DNA from: Alcaligenes aquatilis
GTDB lineage: Bacteria; Pseudomonadota; Gammaproteobacteria; Burkholderiales; Burkholderiaceae_B
DNA length: 64,000 nt
Direction of reading: 5' to 3'
Assembly: GCF_003076515.1 (NCBI RefSeq)
Contig: NZ_CP022390.1
Span: 868,001-932,000 of the forward strand
In this document: piece by piece, positions 54,487 through 63,088 of the stretch
How positions within the stretch are numbered: the first letter of the stretch is position 1
Layout of the letters: each line of letters begins with the position of its first letter
Position numbers and translations under genes: made by a program
Notes under the pieces: model-generated
What the model saw: only the letters and a program-made list of their open reading frames with translations
What the model was told of the DNA's origin: nothing
The model's database searches: none

Positions 54487-56892
54487 ATGTTATTTTCCGA
54501 ATCGTGGCTGCGCCGCTTTGTGAATCCCAAACTGGGAACTGAAGAACTGGGTCATCAACTGACGATGGCTGGTCTGGAGGTTGAAGAAATTCAAGCCGCC
54601 GCGCCAGCGTTCGAGAATGTTGTCGTTGGCTTTATTGCCGAGATTGCCCCTCATCCTGACGCTGACCGCCTGCGCGTCTGCCAGGTCGATGACGGCTCGG
54701 GCAAGCTGCTGCAGATTGTGTGCGGTGCGCCCAATGCGGCTCAAGGCATCAAGATTCCAGTGGCCCGTGTGGGTGCGGAACTGCCCGGTGGCATGAAAAT
54801 TGGCCCGGTCAAAATGCGTGGCGTGGAATCCGCCGGCATGTTGTGCTCGGGTCGCGAGCTGGGTCTGTCGCAAGATCACGATGGTTTGTTGGTACTGGAT
54901 GCAGACGCACCCGTGGGCCAGAGCCTGCGCGAACTGCTGGATCTGGACGACCAGATTATCGAATTGAAATTGACGCCTAACCGTGCAGACTGTCTGTCCG
55001 TGCTGGGCGTGGCGCGTGAAGTGGCCGCTCTGACGGGCGAACCACTGGCACTGCCCGACTTCACACCTGTTCCTGTCACGATTGAAGATCGCGTTTCCGT
55101 TACCGTGAAAGACGCCGATCTGTGTGGCCGTTTTGCCGGCCGTGTGATTCGTGGCGTCAATGCGCGCGCCCAAACCCCGGACTGGATGAAAACCCGTCTG
55201 GAGCGTAGTGGCCAGCGTTCGATCTCCGCGTTGGTGGACATCTCCAATTACGTCATGCTGGAACTGGGCCGTCCTACGCACGTGTTCGATTTGCAGCATG
55301 TACAAGCCGGTCTGGAAGTGCGTTGGGCACGTAAAGGCGAACAGTTGGAGCTGTTGAGCGGTTTGAACGTCGAGCTGGATACCGATGTTGGCGTGATCGC
55401 GGTTAACGATGTCCCGCAAAGTATGGCCGGTATCATGGGGGGCGAGCAAAGTGCTGTCACGCTGGATACCACTGACGTGTATCTGGAAGGCGCTTTCTGG
55501 TGGCCAGAAGCCATCATGGGCCGTGCTCGTCGCTACAAGTTTTCTTCCGATGCCAGCCACCGCTTCGAGCGTGGTGTGGACTTCGACTCCATTACTCAGC
55601 ATCTGGAGCGCACCACAGCGCTGATCCTGGAAATCTGTGGTGGCCAGGCCGGTCCTATGGATGATCAGGTTGTAGCCTTGCCCGAGCGCAAGCCCGTTGC
55701 CATGCGTCTGGATCGCTGCCGCCGTGTTCTGGGTATTCCTCTGGAACAAAAGCAGGTTGAGAGCATCTTCACCTTGCTGGGCCTGGAGTTCTCGGTGGCT
55801 GACGGTGTCTTTACGGTCAACCCTCCCAGCTTCCGTTTCGACTTGACGATCGAAGAGGACCTGATCGAGGAAGTCGCCCGTATTTACGGTTTTGAAAATA
55901 TTCCTGATCTGCCTCCAGTTGCTGCCGCGCAAATGCGTGTGCCGGCTGAGTCCTTGCGTGGCCCGCACGCCTTGCGCGCTGTGCTGGCTGCTCAGGACTA
56001 CCAGGAAGTCATCAACTTCTCTTTTGTGCAAGAGTCCTGGGAAAAAGACATTAACGGGCAGGCTGATCCTATCCGTTTGCTGAACCCCATTGCCAGCCAA
56101 TTGGCGGTGATGCGTACCAGCCTGATTCCTGGGCTGCTGGCCAATATCGAACGCAATGCCAACCGTCGTCAGTCGCGTGTGCGTGTGTTCGAGTTCGGCC
56201 GCGTTTTCATGCGCGATGCTTCCCAGGAAAATGGTCCTTTGACCGTGGCCGGTATCCATCAGCCCAATCGCATTGCGGCCGCTGCCTGGGGCCCTGTCGT
56301 GACCGAGCAGTGGGGCCAGCCTGATCGTCCGGTTGACTTCTTTGACGTTAAGCGCGATCTGGAAACCTTATTGGGCCAACGTGCCGCTCAAGTCCGTTTC
56401 GAGCCTGAAGCTCACCCCGCCTTGCATCCAGGCCGTAGCGCCAGTGTGAAGCTGGATGGTAAAACCATAGGCTGGATTGGTGAAATCCATCCCCAATGGT
56501 TAAATGAATTTGGCCTGAGCCAGGCTCCCGTGGTCTTTGAGGTGGATGTCGATGCCATCTCTCACGACGAAGTGGTGCATGCCAAGGAAGTATCCAAGCA
56601 GCCCGTGGTGCAACGAGATCTGGCGGTTTGGCTGGATAAAGACGTATCCTATCAAGCTGTGCTGGATACCTTGAACCAGGTGCGCAGCACGGCAGCGGCC
56701 GCCGCCATCGTCAAGGACATTCAATTGTTTGACGTTTGGCGCGACAAGAACGATGCATCGGAAAAGAGTCTGGCGATTCGCTTCTGGTTGCAAGACAGCG
56801 CAAGCACGCTGGATGATGAGCGTGTCGAGCAATGCCTGGAGGTATTGTTGACGGCACTGGTATCCGTGCATGGCGCTCGGGCAAGGGCATAA
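54487..56892 (+). CDS. pheT: Phenylalanyl-tRNA synthetase beta subunit
   Basis: 801 residues: tRNA-binding EMAP domain at about 40-150 (HPDADRLRVCQV), B3/B4 editing domain, B5 domain, catalytic-like core and C-terminal FDX-ACB anticodon domain (from about 705, KQPVVQRDLAVWLDKDV). Length is typical for the family. Ten bp before ihfA. Confidence 0.97.
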   Translation: MLFSESWLRRFVNPKLGTEELGHQLTMAGLEVEEIQAAAPAFENVVVGFIAEIAPHPDADRLRVCQVDDGSGKLLQIVCGAPNAAQGIKIPVARVGAELPGGMKIGPVKMRGVESAGMLCSGRELGLSQDHDGLLVLDADAPVGQSLRELLDLDDQIIELKLTPNRADCLSVLGVAREVAALTGEPLALPDFTPVPVTIEDRVSVTVKDADLCGRFAGRVIRGVNARAQTPDWMKTRLERSGQRSISALVDISNYVMLELGRPTHVFDLQHVQAGLEVRWARKGEQLELLSGLNVELDTDVGVIAVNDVPQSMAGIMGGEQSAVTLDTTDVYLEGAFWWPEAIMGRARRYKFSSDASHRFERGVDFDSITQHLERTTALILEICGGQAGPMDDQVVALPERKPVAMRLDRCRRVLGIPLEQKQVESIFTLLGLEFSVADGVFTVNPPSFRFDLTIEEDLIEEVARIYGFENIPDLPPVAAAQMRVPAESLRGPHALRAVLAAQDYQEVINFSFVQESWEKDINGQADPIRLLNPIASQLAVMRTSLIPGLLANIERNANRRQSRVRVFEFGRVFMRDASQENGPLTVAGIHQPNRIAAAAWGPVVTEQWGQPDRPVDFFDVKRDLETLLGQRAAQVRFEPEAHPALHPGRSASVKLDGKTIGWIGEIHPQWLNEFGLSQAPVVFEVDVDAISHDEVVHAKEVSKQPVVQRDLAVWLDKDVSYQAVLDTLNQVRSTAAAAAIVKDIQLFDVWRDKNDASEKSLAIRFWLQDSASTLDDERVEQCLEVLLTALVSVHGARARA

Positions 56893-56901
56893 GGAGACAC
56901 A

Positions 56902-57225
56902 ATGAACGTAGAGCGTACTTTGACCAAGGCGGATTTGGCCGAACTCTTGTTTGAGCGCGTTGGCTTGAATAAACGTGAAGCCAAAGATATTGTGGATACT
57001 TTCTTTGCCGAGATTCGCGACTCTTTGGCCGACGGTGTGGAGGTCAAGCTGTCCGGTTTTGGTAATTTCCAGGTGCGGGACAAACCCCCGCGTCCTGGCC
57101 GTAACCCCAAGACCGGCGAAGTGATCCCTATCTCGGCCCGCCGAGTGGTGACTTTCCATGCCAGTCAGAAGCTCAAAAGTGTAGTCGAAGGGGCGCCCGT
57201 GGCACCCGAGGATGACCAGGACTGA
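56902..57225 (+). CDS. ihfA: Integration host factor alpha subunit
   Basis: 107 residues; [22 protein letters not shown] and the DNA-intercalating arm [14 protein letters not shown] identify IhfA. It bends DNA, including sigma-54 promoters such as that of the phenol operon here (general knowledge of the class; no IHF site is claimed). AAGGAGA precedes the ATG. Confidence 0.96.
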   Translation: MNVERTLTKADLAELLFERVGLNKREAKDIVDTFFAEIRDSLADGVEVKLSGFGNFQVRDKPPRPGRNPKTGEVIPISARRVVTFHASQKLKSVVEGAPVAPEDDQD

Positions 57226-57302
57226 GCCCTGGTACGTTTGCGTACAGTTTTGCCTGACTGAACGTGTAAAATCATTCCTATTGTCGATCAGCATCAGTGG
57301 CC

Positions 57303-57707
57303 ATGAGCACAAACGAAAAGACGGCGACCTTGCCACCTATCCCTGCCAAGCGTTATTTCACAATCGGTGAAGTCAGTGAGCTTTGCTTGGTCAAGCCCCA
57401 TGTCCTGCGTTATTGGGAGCAGGAATTCACGCAGTTAAAGCCCGTCAAGCGACGCGGTAACCGACGCTATTACCAGCACCACGAGGTGCTGCTGATACGC
57501 CGGATTCGCGGCTTGCTGTACGACGAAGGCTTTACGATCAGCGGGGCGCGCAATCGCTTGGGCGATGGCCCAGATATGCCTTTTGATCAGGAAGCGGCTG
57601 TGCGACTGACTGGCCAGGAGATGCAGGCTTTGCGCACTAATCTTGGCCAGATCCAGACAATGTTGGATCAAGCCTTGGCAATGACCGATCCGGGCTCGGC
57701 CCAGTAA
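57303..57707 (+). CDS. MerR-family transcriptional regulator
   Basis: About 134 residues with the MerR winged helix (YFTIGEVSELCLVKPHVLRYWEQEF) and a short coiled-coil tail without cysteine sensor sites. This small MerR regulator commonly follows ihfA in many proteobacteria. GTG 57297 is an alternative start. Confidence 0.87.
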   Translation: MSTNEKTATLPPIPAKRYFTIGEVSELCLVKPHVLRYWEQEFTQLKPVKRRGNRRYYQHHEVLLIRRIRGLLYDEGFTISGARNRLGDGPDMPFDQEAAVRLTGQEMQALRTNLGQIQTMLDQALAMTDPGSAQ

Positions 57708-57729
57708 TTCGGAATTGCTCAGCAGGAAA

Positions 57730-57757
57730 GAAGGTCGGCCTTGGAGCCGGCCTTTTT
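57730..57757 (+). terminator. Intrinsic terminator after the MerR gene
   Basis: AAGGTCGGC pairs (with one G-U) with GCCGGCCTT around a short loop, followed by TTTT. Confidence 0.8.
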
Positions 57758-57774
57758 CATGGAAGGAACACGCA

Positions 57775-58587
57775 GTGAACTTACGTAGTCAGGCTTTAAA
57801 GGCTTTGTTAGTGCAAGATCCCGTTGGCAAGTTGGCAGCGGTAAGGGCAATTGCTCATGGTTTGCCCGTAGGGGCAGACGAACATCTGGACGAGCCGGCA
57901 GGTGTGCCAGGACGGCCCCAGGGTTTGTGTTTTGTCAGCCCTCAACAGGTTCCCAAGCGTTCCGTGCGGACTGTTCAGGGTCGCGCTGCCTTATTACATT
58001 CTCTGGCTCATATTGAGTTCAATGCCATCAATCTGGCTCTGGACGTGTTGTGGCGTTATCCAGGTTTGCCGGACTCGTTTTATGCGGGCTGGTTGCAGGT
58101 GGCGGTGGAGGAAGCACTGCATTTTGAGCTGCTAAGCAATCATCTTCAAACACTCGGTGTCTGCTATGGGGACTTGCCCGTCCATGACGGGCTGTGGGAG
58201 ATGGCTGAGCGAACGCGCTTTGATCTGTTGGCGCGTCTGGCCTTAGTGCCGCGCACCCTGGAAGCGCGGGGGCTGGATGCTTGCCCCCTGGTGCATCGTA
58301 AGTTACTGGATGCCGGAGATGAAAAAGCGGCTGCGATTATCGCCCTCATTTTGCGTGATGAGGTTGGGCATGTCGCGTTGGGCAATTACTGGTATCGCAA
58401 AGTCTGCCAAGAGCAAGGTTTACCTGACTTTGATACCTATGGTCAGTTGGCACAGCGCTATCGCGCGCCACGTTTGCGCGGTCCCTTTAATCGCCAAGCC
58501 CGCCTGGAGGCGGGCTTCACGGTCGAGGAAATCGACGAGCTGGAACGGCTGGATGCTGCTTTTAAGAGCGGGTTGCCGACGAGTTAG
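57775..58587 (+). CDS. DUF455 ferritin-like protein
   Basis: 270 residues, all-helical, with the carboxylate/histidine pattern of ferritin-like proteins: LAHIEFNAINLALD, EEALHFELLSNHL and LRDEVGHVALGNYWY. Possibly related to MiaE-like hydroxylases. GTG start at 57775 with GGAAGGA upstream. Its 3' end overlaps the convergent sigma-factor gene by 26 bp. Confidence 0.85.
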   Translation: MNLRSQALKALLVQDPVGKLAAVRAIAHGLPVGADEHLDEPAGVPGRPQGLCFVSPQQVPKRSVRTVQGRAALLHSLAHIEFNAINLALDVLWRYPGLPDSFYAGWLQVAVEEALHFELLSNHLQTLGVCYGDLPVHDGLWEMAERTRFDLLARLALVPRTLEARGLDACPLVHRKLLDAGDEKAAAIIALILRDEVGHVALGNYWYRKVCQEQGLPDFDTYGQLAQRYRAPRLRGPFNRQARLEAGFTVEEIDELERLDAAFKSGLPTS

Positions 58588-60235
58588 CTTCCGTATTGGC
58601 CTGGGGCAGATTATCCAGCTGTCCAAAGCTGACGATGCGGCCAATATACAGAACGGGGCCTTCTGGTGCACCGCTATTGGAGCCGCCTTTTGCCTCCAGG
58701 GTCATTTCAAAAATCTGCTCGTCTTCTACGGTGCCAATCAAAGCAGCGGGTACCGTGATGGGGCGATTGGGATCAATCAAGCCCAAAGAACGGATTTGCG
58801 TGCCACGCGGCGTGTGTGTCCACAGTTGTACCGACTGCGTGGCGTTGACTTCGGTGTTGACCTTGGGCACTAGCAAGACATTGCCTTGTGGATCCACCGT
58901 AGCAATCCAGGCCGGGGTCGAGGATTGGCCGGGGGCCTGCAAAATGGCAGCTTGACGCGGCTTCATCTCAATAACGTTGATGGGGGGCTCGGAGTTCAGG
59001 TTCATGAGCAAGGCAATGACCAGGCCCAGAATCACGATAGCCGCCAAGCCACCTAGCAAAATTGGCATGGGCATGGCAAAGCCAAGGGACTTGCGTTCGC
59101 CTTCAACGGGTTCGGGTCTGCGTTTCTGCTCGATCGCCACAGATTCAGGTTCGCTTTTCGCGGACTTTTTCTTCTCTGCCACTGGGGGCGCAACTGTCGG
59201 CGCTGGATTGGGTGCGGCAGTAGCGGCTTTTGTGGCTGGGTCAGAGTCGGCGCGTAGCAAGGTGGGGAAGGGCGGCGTGTGATCGTCTGCCTTGCTGCTC
59301 GGGTTAGTGTTGTTGTCTGACCAGCGAGGTTCAGTGCGAGTGGCAGTTTGCGTTTGAGCCGCGCCGGTCTTTATGCCGGGTTCCTGACGTTCCGACTTGA
59401 TGGCTGGAGTGCTTGCACTGGCGTTGTTGGCGCTGTCCGGCTTGGATGATTCGTCAGCGCCAGTGGCCGTGTTGCCAGCCTGGTGACGTGCAGTAGGTGG
59501 TGGCAAGCCCAAGGTGTGGTGGATATGGGCCAGGCTAGTGGGCGCGGGCAATGTTGGGGGCAGGCAGTCCACCAGTTCCAGCCAGGCATGTTCCCAAGCC
59601 AATGCCAGACGCGCGGCCTGATCATTTTGCTGCATCAGGCTATGGGCTTGAACCAGCTCATGTTGGCTGAGCAGACCCAGGGTGTACTCGCCAATCATCA
59701 CGGCGTGACGTGGGTCGTTGATATTGCCTTCATTGATCAGGGGAGTGAGCTGCTGCAAGCCATGTTGGACCACCGCGCGTAATTGGGCGGGAGAGCGGTT
59801 CAGTTGAGGGCCCAGTTGTTCGTAACTGTTGCCGTGCAGGTAAGCATGGATCATGGCACGTTGACTGGTGCCATCGAGCTTGCCCATGGCAGGGATAAAA
59901 CGTTGTCCAGCTTGTGGCTTGATGGCGGGCAGGGCGTAATGGTTGTCGCCGCTTTGCGTGCGTTGACGCAGTCGAGCCAGCAGCCTGAAGCGCAGAATGC
60001 TGTAAATCCAGGCGCGTCCTTCGCCCAGGTCTGGGTCATAGCCGGCGGCATTCTTCCACAACAAGACAAAGCTATCGCGCAGAACTTCTTCGGCATCAAT
60101 ACGGCGACCCAATACGGCCTGGCCTAAGGCCAGCATCAAGGGCGCTTCCTGGCTGTACAGCACATCCAGCGCCTGGCTGTCTTGTGCGGCTAGCTGATCC
60201 AGGGAAGAAGAATACGAAAAAGAAGAAGACGGCAT
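58562..60235 (-). CDS. Fused ECF sigma factor / RskA-type transmembrane anti-sigma factor
   Basis: 557 residues in one uninterrupted frame. A sigma-2 domain occupies about 26-90 (DAEEVLRDSFVLLWKNA, GRAWIYSILRFRLLARLR) and a sigma-4-like region about 121-163, where the recognition helix is atypical (SPAQLRAVVQHGLQQL). Then an anti-sigma N-terminal domain of the RskA type (about 174-243: IGEYTLGLLSQHELVQA, AWEHAWLELVDCLPP), a Pro/Ala/Ser-rich linker (244-386), one transmembrane helix (about 388-412) and the periplasmic RskA domain (about 420-535: LWTHTPRGTQIRSLG). These are normally two adjacent genes. The ATG at 60235 is chosen because the conserved part begins there; the frame is open to 60499 without family resemblance, and no clear Shine-Dalgarno site is seen. 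Confidence 0.88.
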   Translation of the reverse strand: MPSSSFSYSSSLDQLAAQDSQALDVLYSQEAPLMLALGQAVLGRRIDAEEVLRDSFVLLWKNAAGYDPDLGEGRAWIYSILRFRLLARLRQRTQSGDNHYALPAIKPQAGQRFIPAMGKLDGTSQRAMIHAYLHGNSYEQLGPQLNRSPAQLRAVVQHGLQQLTPLINEGNINDPRHAVMIGEYTLGLLSQHELVQAHSLMQQNDQAARLALAWEHAWLELVDCLPPTLPAPTSLAHIHHTLGLPPPTARHQAGNTATGADESSKPDSANNASASTPAIKSERQEPGIKTGAAQTQTATRTEPRWSDNNTNPSSKADDHTPPFPTLLRADSDPATKAATAAPNPAPTVAPPVAEKKKSAKSEPESVAIEQKRRPEPVEGERKSLGFAMPMPILLGGLAAIVILGLVIALLMNLNSEPPINVIEMKPRQAAILQAPGQSSTPAWIATVDPQGNVLLVPKVNTEVNATQSVQLWTHTPRGTQIRSLGLIDPNRPITVPAALIGTVEDEQIFEMTLEAKGGSNSGAPEGPVLYIGRIVSFGQLDNLPQANTEANSSATRS

Positions 60236-60730
60236 GGATGGGTTTTGCACGGTAAAGGGATTCAAGAGCCATATGTCCGCTATCAGACGCTGTTTTTGTT
60301 TTGTTTGCGCCTGTTTCAGACAAGCAGGTATTGTATGCCTTTCGCTGAGGGCTTGAAGGTAACAAAGTGCTGGATTGCCAGCATTTTCTTTGCAGTGGCA
60401 GGACGTGAATTTCCCCATCTGCAGCACTGGAGGCTTGATGGTTGACGTCTTTGCTGCCGCTACTGTGGTGTGCAGACCAATAATCAGTCCAACAAGCACG
60501 CCGACGGCAGGGTCTTGGCAGGGGTGGCGAGTGTAAAAGGCTATACTGCTTGGCTAGGTGCTGCCTGGTTGTTGTTGGTGATTAGTCAGGTAGCGGGCCT
60601 CCTTTCTGTATTCGTATCAAGGGCATAGCAGGAGCCTGCCTGCCAGTGGAAAGTATCGTTTGCTTGTCCCGCCTTGATTTCAGCGTTGTGCTGTAACTTA
60701 TTTTTAAGCTGTCTGCGGTTCTTCGGCCTT
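60236..60730. other. Divergent gap between the sigma-factor and ABC-exporter genes
   Basis: About 500 bp. It contains the open but unsupported 5' extension of the sigma gene frame and no other convincing feature. It must hold the two divergent promoters. Confidence 0.4.
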
Positions 60731-62533
60731 GTGCTGGTGGACTCGGGCCTGTTGCGTGTGCCTCCTCGTCCTGAAGTGCTTGATGGTGTCTCCGGTGGTC
60801 TGAGCACCCTGAAATCCTTATTTCCTTACGTTTGGCGATTCAAGACTCGTGTGGTCTTGGCCTTGTCCTGTTTGCTGCTGGCGAAAGTCGCTACAGTGAT
60901 GATGCCGATTTACCTAAAGCGGGTGATCGATGCCTTGAGTCTACCTGCGACCGCGCTGATGCTGCCGGTAGCCGCGTTGTTGGGATATGGTGCTGTGCGT
61001 CTGGCCTCCAGCGCTTTGGGTGAAATACGGGATGCCTTGTTTGCGCGAGTCACGCAAGGTTCGGTGCGCCTGATTGCGAACCACGTTTTTCGCCATTTGC
61101 TCGATCTGTCCTTGCGCTTTCATACCGAACGTCAAACGGGTGGTTTGAGCCGGGACATTGAACGGGGCACCAAAGGCGTCAGCTTTTTGCTGAATTTCCT
61201 GGTCTTCAATATTTTGCCGACCTTACTGGAAATTGCTCTGGTCTGTGGGATCTTGCTTTGGCGTTACGACTGGGTCTTTGCGGCGGTGACCTTGGGGACG
61301 ATTGCTGCCTATATTGTGTTTACCTTGCTGGTGACAGAGCGGCGCATGCGTTATCGGCGCGCCATGAATGACTTGGATAGTCGTGCCAATTCGCGCGCAA
61401 TTGACGCCTTGCTCAATTATGAGACAGTCAAATACTTCGGTAACGAGGACTACGAGATCAATCGCTACGACCAGAATATGGGCCAGTGGGTTCATGCTGC
61501 CGTGCGCAATCAGGTATCGCTGAATCTGCTCAATATCGGTCAGGCCTCGATTATCAGTGTTGGGGTGACAGCCTTGCTGTTCATGTCGGCGCAAGGGGTG
61601 CTGGCCGGAACCATGACGGTCGGTGACGTTGTGCTGGTGTCCGCCTTCCTGACTCAGCTTTATGCGCCTTTGAACTTTCTGGGCTTTGTTTACCGCGAGA
61701 TCAAGAATTCCCTGGCCGATATGGAGCGCCTGTTCTCCTTGCTGCGTCGCAAGCAGGAAGTGAAAGATGCGCCGAATGCTCAGGTCTTGTCCTGTGAGCA
61801 GGCGGGCGTGCGTTTTGAGAACGTCAGCTTCGCCTATGACAGCCGCCGCAAGGTCATCCAGAACCTGAGTTTCGAGATCCCCGCAGGCAAGACCGTTGCG
61901 GTAGTTGGGTCTTCGGGCGCCGGTAAGTCCACTTTGTCGCGCTTGCTGTTCCGTTTCTACGATGTGACGGAAGGCCGAATCCTGTTTAATGGTCGTGAGC
62001 TGCATGAGTGGACGCAGGACAGCTTGCGCCGTCATATCGGTATCGTTCCCCAGGACACGGTCCTGTTCAACGATACGATTTTGCACAATATTGCTTATGG
62101 CCGTCCTGACGCCAGCACAGAGCAAATCGTGGCCGCGGCCCGTGCCGCCAGTATCCACGACTTCATCGAAAGCCTGCCCGATGGTTATGACACGGTTGTG
62201 GGCGAACGTGGCTTGAAGTTGTCCGGGGGCGAAAAACAGCGGGTGGCCATTGCTCGCACCTTGCTGAAGAATCCGCCGGTGCTGATTCTGGATGAGGCCA
62301 CCAGTGCGCTGGATACCCGCACGGAACGGGCGATCCAGGCGGAATTGAACGAGATTGCACGCGAGCGCACGACCTTGATCATTGCCCACCGTCTGTCCAC
62401 GATTACAGACGCGGATTTGATTCTGGTTCTGGAGCGTGGGCAGATCGTGGAGCAGGGCACACACAGCGAACTTTTAGCCCTGGATGGCACCTATGCCCGT
62501 ATGTGGAATATCCAGCAAAGTCTGCAGGGATAA
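60731..62533 (+). CDS. Atm1/HMT-type ABC exporter (fused permease-ATPase)
   Basis: About 600 residues. Six transmembrane helices (from about 25 to 290), then an ATPase with Walker A GSSGAGKST, signature LSGGEKQRVA and Walker B LILDEATSALD. The DSRANSRAIDALLNYETVKYFGNE stretch is typical of Atm1 transporters, which export glutathione-linked compounds and are tied to iron-sulfur or heavy-metal homeostasis. It lies just before the suf regulator. The start is uncertain: GTG 60731 or nearby codons; a TTG at 60674 also opens the frame. Confidence 0.88.
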   Translation: MLVDSGLLRVPPRPEVLDGVSGGLSTLKSLFPYVWRFKTRVVLALSCLLLAKVATVMMPIYLKRVIDALSLPATALMLPVAALLGYGAVRLASSALGEIRDALFARVTQGSVRLIANHVFRHLLDLSLRFHTERQTGGLSRDIERGTKGVSFLLNFLVFNILPTLLEIALVCGILLWRYDWVFAAVTLGTIAAYIVFTLLVTERRMRYRRAMNDLDSRANSRAIDALLNYETVKYFGNEDYEINRYDQNMGQWVHAAVRNQVSLNLLNIGQASIISVGVTALLFMSAQGVLAGTMTVGDVVLVSAFLTQLYAPLNFLGFVYREIKNSLADMERLFSLLRRKQEVKDAPNAQVLSCEQAGVRFENVSFAYDSRRKVIQNLSFEIPAGKTVAVVGSSGAGKSTLSRLLFRFYDVTEGRILFNGRELHEWTQDSLRRHIGIVPQDTVLFNDTILHNIAYGRPDASTEQIVAAARAASIHDFIESLPDGYDTVVGERGLKLSGGEKQRVAIARTLLKNPPVLILDEATSALDTRTERAIQAELNEIARERTTLIIAHRLSTITDADLILVLERGQIVEQGTHSELLALDGTYARMWNIQQSLQG

Positions 62534-62540
62534 TTTGACC

Positions 62541-62565
62541 ATATAGTACCAAAGCAGTACTATAT
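62541..62565. promoter_or_regulatory. Palindromic operator before the suf regulator
   Basis: ATATAGTAC (62541-62549) and GTACTATAT (62557-62565) around 7 nt, 28 bp before the regulator ATG. Its ATA...TAT ends and 25-bp size are like type-1 IscR-class sites, so autoregulation is likely. Confidence 0.75.
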
Positions 62566-62593
62566 AGTTCTACGACCTGTTCAGAGAGAAGGA

Positions 62594-63088
62594 ATGCTGC
62601 GAATCAGTAAAATCATTGATTACGGCACTTTAGTGCTGACACACATGGCTGGCGATCCAGACCGTGTGTTCAGTGCGTCTGACTTGGCCGCCATCCTGGG
62701 TTTGGGCCAACCAACTGTCAGCAAGGTGCTTAAACTGCTGGGCCAGCACGAGTTGGTGATCAGTAGCCGAGGCGCACGCGGAGGGTATGTATTGGGCCGC
62801 CCCGCCAAACAGATAAGTGTAGCGCAGATTATTGATGCACTGGAAGATCAACCCTTTGGCTTGACTGAATGTGTTGCCACTCCTGGAGCCTGTTCCGTGG
62901 AGTCAGATTGCCATATACGCAGTAATTGGCAGCGTATCAACGATATTGTCCGTCGCACCTTGGAAGAGGTCAGTGTTGCAGACATGATACGTGTGCCCGT
63001 TAATGAATTTCCCCTGACACACAAGCCGGGTCCCGAATTGAAAAACAGAAACAAGGCGAGCACCTCCAACGTGGAGTTAACCGAATGA
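62594..63088 (+). CDS. Rrf2-family SUF regulator (IscR/SufR-like, Fe-S sensing)
   Basis: 164 residues with an Rrf2 winged helix ([34 protein letters not shown]) and a cluster-binding triplet of cysteines in [15 protein letters not shown], close to the spacing of IscR. It should repress the suf operon when loaded with a cluster. GAGAGAAGGA precedes the ATG. The stop overlaps the sufB start (ATGA). Confidence 0.9.
   Translation: MLRISKIIDYGTLVLTHMAGDPDRVFSASDLAAILGLGQPTVSKVLKLLGQHELVISSRGARGGYVLGRPAKQISVAQIIDALEDQPFGLTECVATPGACSVESDCHIRSNWQRINDIVRRTLEEVSVADMIRVPVNEFPLTHKPGPELKNRNKASTSNVELTE

Noticed and set aside
54490..56259. A 589-codon open frame antisense to pheT
   Set aside because: It lies entirely opposite a certain housekeeping gene, has no family motifs and reflects codon bias of the GC-rich sense strand.
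60236..60499. An 88-residue N-terminal extension of the sigma/anti-sigma protein
   Set aside because: The extension has no sigma-family resemblance and no start signal; the conserved protein begins near 60235.
61223..62464. A 413-codon open frame antisense to the ABC exporter
   Set aside because: Opposite conserved ATPase motifs; translation shows no recognisable domain.
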